The position numbers and the translations under genes are program-made. Under the pieces are notes generated by a model. It had not been told where the DNA came from and made no database searches. It saw nothing but the letters and a program-made list of their open reading frames with translations. Below are positions 58,540 through 64,000 of a stretch of 64,000 nucleotides of DNA, in pieces (position 1 is the stretch's first letter; each line of letters opens with the position of its first letter). The DNA lies in NCBI RefSeq assembly GCF_947242115.1, contig NC_074726.1, positions 18,486,325 to 18,550,324 of the forward strand, read 5' to 3'. Source of the DNA: Biomphalaria glabrata. Its lineage: Eukaryota > Mollusca > Gastropoda > Planorbidae.

Positions 58540-58780
58540 GCAAAGCTTTTATCAACTCACTCTGTCTGTTTTTCTGTCAGTCTGCTACAAATGTTGTACA
58601 CGTTATTTCTCCCCCTTCCCATTGTCTATGACAACAACAATTGCTTAATTAATTAATTAGTTGTAATTAATTATTTTTTACATAGAATAGTGTGATAAAT
58701 AGTGCAATATTGAGAAATATAGTAAATGAGATATTCTTTCCCTTTTATAAGCTATATTTTTTAAAAAGTATTCAAAAAAA
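58540..58780 (+). repeat. Dispersed 'acgttatttctc' family, copy 5
   Basis: It contains 'gtacacgttatttctccccc' and 'aattaattaattagttg', aligned with 34390-34720. Confidence 0.55.
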
Positions 58781-58846
58781 TATGTTTGCTTGTTAATATA
58801 TAGTATTAAAGGTCTCTGAAGGTAAAATAAATTCGTAGACATGTGT

Positions 58847-59018
58847 AATGGCGTAGCTAGGGTGGGTGGAGAATTTGAAAATCCCCCAGGGCCCCCACTT
58901 GAGGGGGCCCCCAAATGAGTGTTTTTTGTACATAAATATTACTTAAAATGCTGGGGCCCCAAAAGAGGTCAAGCCCCCCGGGTCCCAAATGATGGAAAAC
59001 TCCTAGCTACGCCCCTGG
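58847..59018. mobile_element. Small hAT-like MITE 'ggcgtagctaggg', copy 2
   Basis: The ends are 'aatggcgtagctaggg' and 'cctagctacgcccctgg', and the internal words are shared with 17992-18185. The flanking 8-mers acatgtgt and atatgtgt match at 7 of 8 bases, in line with hAT integration. Confidence 0.75.
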
Positions 59019-60239
59019 ATATGTGTGGATATTAGAAACTCTCATAATTATGAACTACTAACTATTAAGAGCAACAATCCTATCTTCCCTTGTGCATTTT
59101 CTACATTTAAACTTTAAAGCATAGAACACATAATTGCGATAAATTACATAAACGATCCTGCTTTACTGTGATCTAACTATGATAACTGTTAACATCGCGT
59201 GAGTTTCATTAAATAAATGTGTATACTCTGATATTTTCGATGGTGTGGATCGATACGAACCATTACTATTGAATCACGTCCTATACATAGGCTAGTTATA
59301 CGTCTGGGTGTGAGGGATGCATCCTTACACCCTTACTTATGTCTTTCTTTTAAAAAATATTTAGGAATAGACCAAAATAAAATCCGCTGCCGAGACCAAA
59401 CATAGACGGCAAAACGAAAATCTAAATCGATCACCGGTGGACAATGGCTATATCTGCGTTAGTATGGCAAAATATGTAGGTCACAGCTGGGGCTGCGTAG
59501 CCACGTTATGAGAAATACTGTATTCTTCATTAATCTTCGAATTCGTTATTAGGCCCCCAATCGCGTAACTACTAAAATATTCCCATTTTCTCCAGCTCGT
59601 GCAAAATCTAACCGTTTTGCATAATGTTTGAATTTTTGTTAACTTATTTGATCTTGCACCGGTTACTAACCCGATTACGAAAAATCCCCCGAACACCGTA
59701 AGGGGAGGGGAGGGGGGGAGTTCTAGGCTTTCACCAGTTCGATAGTCTAAATCTATTTGAACAATAGTTTTTGTAAGTAAAAGGACGCGTAAGTAGATTC
59801 GTAGATTCTAATGTAGATAGAGTTTTTATATAGATCTAGTCGACTAGTTCGACTATAGCTTTCTAAATTCTAAATATTTTAGACTGCTTTAAGAGTGGAG
59901 GAAATCATACATAAAGAGTATTGTTGAGATGAGAGGTCATTATTGATATCTTAAATATCTAGATTAATTGATTATCTAGCCTAGGGCTAGGTCTAGACTA
60001 GAGTGTCTAGACTAGATAAGAGTTAAGAGTAAGACTAGATCTATCATCTACTCTTGTCTGAGAATGTCTCTAGATTCTATCTAGACTAGGTCTAGTCCTA
60101 CCTAACCTAGTCCATAGTGACATAGGCCTAGTCAAGTGGACTCTAGATCTAGATTTATAGATCTGGCTCTACTTGGACTTGAATACAATTACCGTATTAT
60201 CATTACGTTGTAAATACTTGTGATGATTTTCTTTTTTAG
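59019..60239. other. No gene seen; CTAGA-rich from 59800
   Basis: 59800-60180 is dense in tctagactagat words. The rest is unassigned. Confidence 0.4.
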
Positions 60240-60330
60240 AGATTTGAGTTGGATTACGAGTACAGCAGAGACTTTAATTTCAATGCTTGCATTGCATGGT
60301 GATGGTCTGAATGTCAAAATGAACAAATAG
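60240..60330 (+). CDS. Candidate terminal exon, unidentified
   Basis: After a polypyrimidine acceptor (ttttcttttttag) a frame reads DLSWITSTAETLISMLALHG and DGLNVKMNK and stops at 60328-60330. The composition is protein-like and the acceptor is good, but no upstream exon on this strand was found in the window. Overlapping frames in the same stretch are also open, which lowers confidence. Confidence 0.25.
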
Positions 60331-60524
60331 CACTAAAATTGAGTCAAATTACTCAAAAGATGCCTCATGGAACTTATTATTATGGTAAAGATGTAAGTAA
60401 CATTTTCAGGAAGTCATCACCCCAGACCCCAGCACATCAATGAAACTGTCAGTCTTCTTTGATTTTGATGATGACCTAAGCAACATGGGTTTATAGTACA
60501 GAACATTTTCATGATGTTCACATC

Positions 60525-60870
60525 TTAGTTGACTAACTTTGATGTTAACACCAGAGCACACAGAACACATACATGTTAGTACCTTGGCTAACTAACTTTG
60601 TTGTTATCACCAGAGCACACAGAACACATACATGTTAGTACCTTGGCTAACTAACATTGAATGTTAACACCAGAGCACACAGAACACATACATGTTAGTA
60701 CCTTGGCTAACTAACTTTGATGTTAACACCAGAGCACACAGAACACATAGGGCCTACGTTAAATGTTAGTACCTTGGCTAACTATCATTGAATGTTAACA
60801 CCACAGAACACAATCTTAATGTTAGTACCTTAGCTAACTATCATTGAATGTTAACACCACACTTCACAGG
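60525..60870. repeat. 59-bp tandem repeat, about six units
   Basis: The unit contains 'accttggctaactaacttt', 'gttaacaccagagcacacag' and 'aacacatacatgttagt'. Units are diverged at the right end. Confidence 0.85.
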
Positions 60871-61114
60871 ACACATTATATTAATTTTATTAAATTCTTA
60901 TTTTTGAAAAGTATTGCAAGAAAATCCTAAAGACTGTCTTAGAAAGGAAACAAAATGAAGACTGCATCAGTTACAAAAAAAAAACCTCTTTGAGGAGATG
61001 AACTACCATTTGCCATGATCATCTTTTTTTTTTTATTAGAGCTATGTTTTTGTGAACCAGGTGTCAGAGATGTCCATACAGAAAGGAAGATGATTATGTT
61101 CAAACTCTGAACTA

Positions 61115-61355
61115 TCTTCTTATCTTATATAATACAGACGTTACTTCAAAAAAGAAGATGATTTTGTCCTACTTGTCATGCATTTTGTCATGCATATTAA
61201 CCAATGACCTAAATTCTGCCAAGTTACTGGTTTTCCTGGCTAGCTCAGGCAACCCATTCCATGCTCTAATAGCACTAGGGATGAAGGAGCATTTGTACTA
61301 ATTTGTCCTAGCATATGGAACAAGGAATGTGCCTTTATCTTTGTGTCTTAACTAT
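61115..61355 (-). mobile_element. LINE 3' end, copy 2 (best coding)
   Basis: The minus strand reads KGTFLVPYARTN, one stop, then YKCSFIPSAIRAWNGLPELA and RKTSNLAEFRSLVNMHDK, ending with TAG. It is followed by a short 3'UTR and an ataagataag tail. IPSAIRAWNGLP is the conserved C-terminal motif of many invertebrate LINE ORF2 proteins. 5'-truncated. Confidence 0.75.
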
Positions 61356-61601
61356 CATGACAACAGTCTGAAATGTATACCACATGTCAATGCAGTCATG
61401 ATTGGCTTGGTCTGCACATTGAATTTATTAATAGTATATTCAATTACTCTATGAATATACACCATTAAGCTGTCTTATCTGTAAATAAATGATGATTCAT
61501 AGGCTTTGATACTTCAGTCTGTCATTATTGTTAAAAGTTAAAATATTTTTATAACATCTTTATATTTATATATATTTAGTGAGAGATAATACTTCACAAA
61601 A

Positions 61602-63725
61602 ATGGCAGGCGAAAAAAGTGCCTCTTCAGATGTACAAGCTAAACTTTGTCGAGATATCATCAGGTGTGCTAATTTTGCAGCCTTAAAACACAAAGATCAA
61701 AGAAGGAAAGATGAGATTCAGACGCCTTATGTTAATCATGTCATTGGTCAGTATAACCTTTATTTTTCTTTAAACTATTATGACAGAAAAAACAACAACT
61801 AACAAATTGTTATTAGCAACCTTGAAATTCCGATGTATCTAGAATCTGACATTTTTTTTACCTGATATTTTGATTGAATTTCAGTAACCCAAGACTCAAA
61901 AGTTAGACTCAAAAATAGTATTTCCATATAGTGGCTTAATAGCAGACAACCCTAGAATCTATATATATATATTTAATTCTCTTCATGGCTCAAGAGCTTG
62001 GACAAGAAGTAAAGGAAAGATAACTCTTATTTCTGCACGTCAAACTAGAGTTACCCCACATAACTTTAGTGTCAAAAAAAAAAGAGAGAGAGGGGGAACA
62101 AGTAGTATTCACCTGTCACTAAATAACAGGGCTGGATGTAACCATCGTGACCTAGAAGTCATGGAAAGATCACTCTTTTTTCTGCAAGTCGGACTAGAGT
62201 TAACTCAACATAGCGAATTATGCGGGACCAAGTTTGGGTAAGGAGGTCAAGTTTGGGTAGGGATGCGGATAATAAGTGAAAATTAAGAATTTGTATTAGA
62301 AAATAAATGCGTATTTGGATTTTGTTCATTCTTTACTACCTACAGAACTACTTTACGAGCTTTGCGTTTAGCAAAGCCATACAGTATATCATTAAAATTC
62401 TGTTTCCTACATAGATCACACTCAATAGCAAGAATTACCAAATGTTTCAATCTATCTTTGAGAATTGTTGACCTCAAGTAATTCTTCATTAGTTTGACGC
62501 CAGGAAAACCAGTGACTTGGCAGAATTTAAGTCATTGGCTAATATGCATGACGCATAGGACGTAATCATCTTCTTTTTTGAAGTAACGTCTGTATTATAT
62601 AAGATAAGATAAGACGCACGAGAAGCTTCTTCGCCAGATTCCACAATTACGAGTATTGCATAATGCCGTTTTTTTTTTTTTTTTGTTTTTTTTTTCGCGC
62701 ATGGGATTGGCATTTTTCCATTTATTATTGCTAATGAGATGCTTACTATTGTGTTTGTACCAAAACATATTATCATTCACTCTATCTTTGTTAGATTCAA
62801 AGTTTCTTAAAGGACTTACATTTAAAGTCAGTAATAGGCAACTCTTTTTGACCCATTGCTTTTAACACTGTAAGATTTGTTTCGTTTTTGTTATAGGGTT
62901 CAGGCATTTAAAAGATATAAAACTATAGTTTAATGTATTCTGCTACAGTTCCCACATTTATTCCTGTCTTATTACTATGGTAGAGAATCCCTGCAACAAA
63001 ACTATGGCATCTCTAAGGTCCAGTGGTACACATTTTGGTGCTTGTTTACATGTAGGGGCATATCTAAAACTATTTGTGGCCAGAGATTTCTGATACTAGT
63101 TTCACACCAGAAAGTTGGTCAATGCATTATGATGTCTAATATGCTGTACACAAATATTACATATATATTTAATGTTTAGCAAAACTAACTAATTAGTCAT
63201 TTAACAATTGGCATTTAATTATTTTGTTTGAAAGTGACGAGGGAAATTAATCCTTCAGTAATCACAGGTATGTAGGGTTTGTTCCCTCTATTTCTCAACA
63301 CCCATTCTCAGATCAAGTTACAATTTTAAACAATTATTTTTTGTACCTAACAAAACATGAATCAGTTTAAAAAAAATAAACCAATTAGTCAATTAATTAT
63401 TGGTTATTATTTTGTTTGAAATCCAATAAAAAGAGAAATAACTTCTGCATTATTTAGAGATAAGCTTTGTTTTTATTTCTTAAATATTGTGCTTGTTTTA
63501 CTTTGAATTTCAAATTTTAAAAAAAAATTATTTTATCATTAAAAAGTAAATAATAACGAACTCGAGGTTCTCCAAAAAGAAAATGTAATAGGCCTACTTG
63601 CAATTTAAACTAAAGAAATATTCAAATTTTAAAAAACTACAACTAATATCATAATCTTGTTTTGATCAGGTGTAGCCCATATCTTAACCAATGAAGCTGG
63701 AATATCCGATATTTCTGTTATACAG
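61602..63725 (+). CDS. HDDC3: HDDC3/MESH1, (p)ppGpp/NADPH phosphohydrolase, N-terminal exons (runs off the window)
   Basis: Two coding exons are present: 61602-61746 and 63670-63725, joined at phase 1 (G|GTCAGT...GATCAG|GT), for 67 codons ending at a GTAAAT donor. The protein reads CANFAALKHKDQRRKDEIQT, PYVNHVIGVAHILTNEAGIS and DISVIQ, which follows human HDDC3 (ADFAARKH..QRRKD..TPYINHPIGVARILTHEAGITDI) almost residue for residue. His46 (in VNH) corresponds to the metal-binding His35 of the human enzyme; the HD motif lies in the next exon, outside the window. MESH1 is a small metal-dependent HD-domain hydrolase that removes the 3'-pyrophosphate of ppGpp and dephosphorylates NADPH (family knowledge). 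The start is taken at ATG 61602 (context aaaATGG) and gives 11 extra N-terminal residues compared with human. The intron carries a LINE tail. Confidence 0.93.
62493..62625 (+). mobile_element. LINE 3' end, copy 3, in HDDC3 intron 1
   Basis: It reads RKTSDLAEFKSLANMHDA then stop, the same C-terminus as 61115-61355, with 'gaagtaacgtctgtattata' and an ataagataagata tail. It is more strongly 5'-truncated. Confidence 0.7.
63225..63490 (+). repeat. Dispersed 'acgttatttctc' family, copy 6
   Basis: 'caacacccattctcagatca', 'aaccaattagtcaattaatt' and 'gagataagctttgt' align with 28475-28590 and 28680-28895. In HDDC3 intron 1. Confidence 0.5.
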
Positions 63726-63839
63726 GTAAATTGATAATTTGCTTGAAATTTAAATAGATTTGTCTAGTTTGCCCTACTCAAATACACTACACTGGCTTCC
63801 TATTAGTGCCAGATAACATTATAATAGTAAGGTAAAAAA

Positions 63840-64000
63840 AAAAAAAAAAGGTAAAGTAAAGTTTCCCTTTCAGACCTTGCAATCTATATGGCAGATGATG
63901 TTAGGGTCATCTGTATCTTTGGCCAATGGTGTCATGTGGCCAGCACAATGACTAACCACCTTTACTTTCCCCAACTAAAGTACCCATTAGAGTTAATTGG
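63840..64000 (-). mobile_element. Long SINE, cut by the window edge, in HDDC3 intron 2
   Basis: The minus strand has 'ccaattaactctaatgggta', 'ctttagttggggaaagtaaa' and 'cagatgacc', which is the body of the SINE at 47367-47636. The head would lie to the right of the window. Confidence 0.8.

Overview
The window looks like nuclear DNA of a mollusc, most likely a freshwater pulmonate snail. It is AT-rich and gene-poor, has spliced genes with GT/AG introns, and is packed with tRNA-derived SINEs, LINE tails, hAT transposons and micro- and minisatellites. The snail assignment rests on my memory of similar SINEs and is an inference. The animal nature and the HDDC3 gene follow directly from the sequence.

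Layout. 1-28 kb is almost entirely repeats. It holds three copies of a ~1.2 kb foldback-type element (134-1371, 2898-4160, 26521-27645), a ~2 kb element with inverted ends and a captured LINE tail (7011-8959, again at 41721-43943, part at 14633-15411), a dated hAT/LINE nest (9619-12125), and a broken Ty3/Gypsy-type LTR element (16215-24520) holding two hAT-type insertions. Between 28 and 58 kb the minus strand carries three spliced paralogous genes for small secreted cysteine-rich proteins, here called A1 (29144-31016), A2 (35889-38383) and B (45545-57787). Gene B's first intron contains a near-perfect ~6 kb array of a 50-bp satellite and a second 35-bp minisatellite array. From 58 kb to the right edge there are more repeats and, on the plus strand, the first two coding exons of HDDC3 (MESH1), a metal-dependent (p)ppGpp/NADPH phosphohydrolase. 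That gene runs off the window.

What works together. A1, A2 and B share an N-terminal signal peptide, one or two copies of an eight-cysteine module, and phase-1 introns at the same point of each module. A2 and B have two modules in tandem; A1 has one module followed by a Thr/Pro mucin-like tail. I do not recognise the family, and it is the best candidate here for something undescribed. Two of the paralogs have minisatellites whose repeat unit is a copy of the exon-end/splice-donor sequence itself.

Limits. No transcript evidence or database search was available. Exon calls rest on reading frame, splice consensus, phase agreement and paralog alignment by eye.
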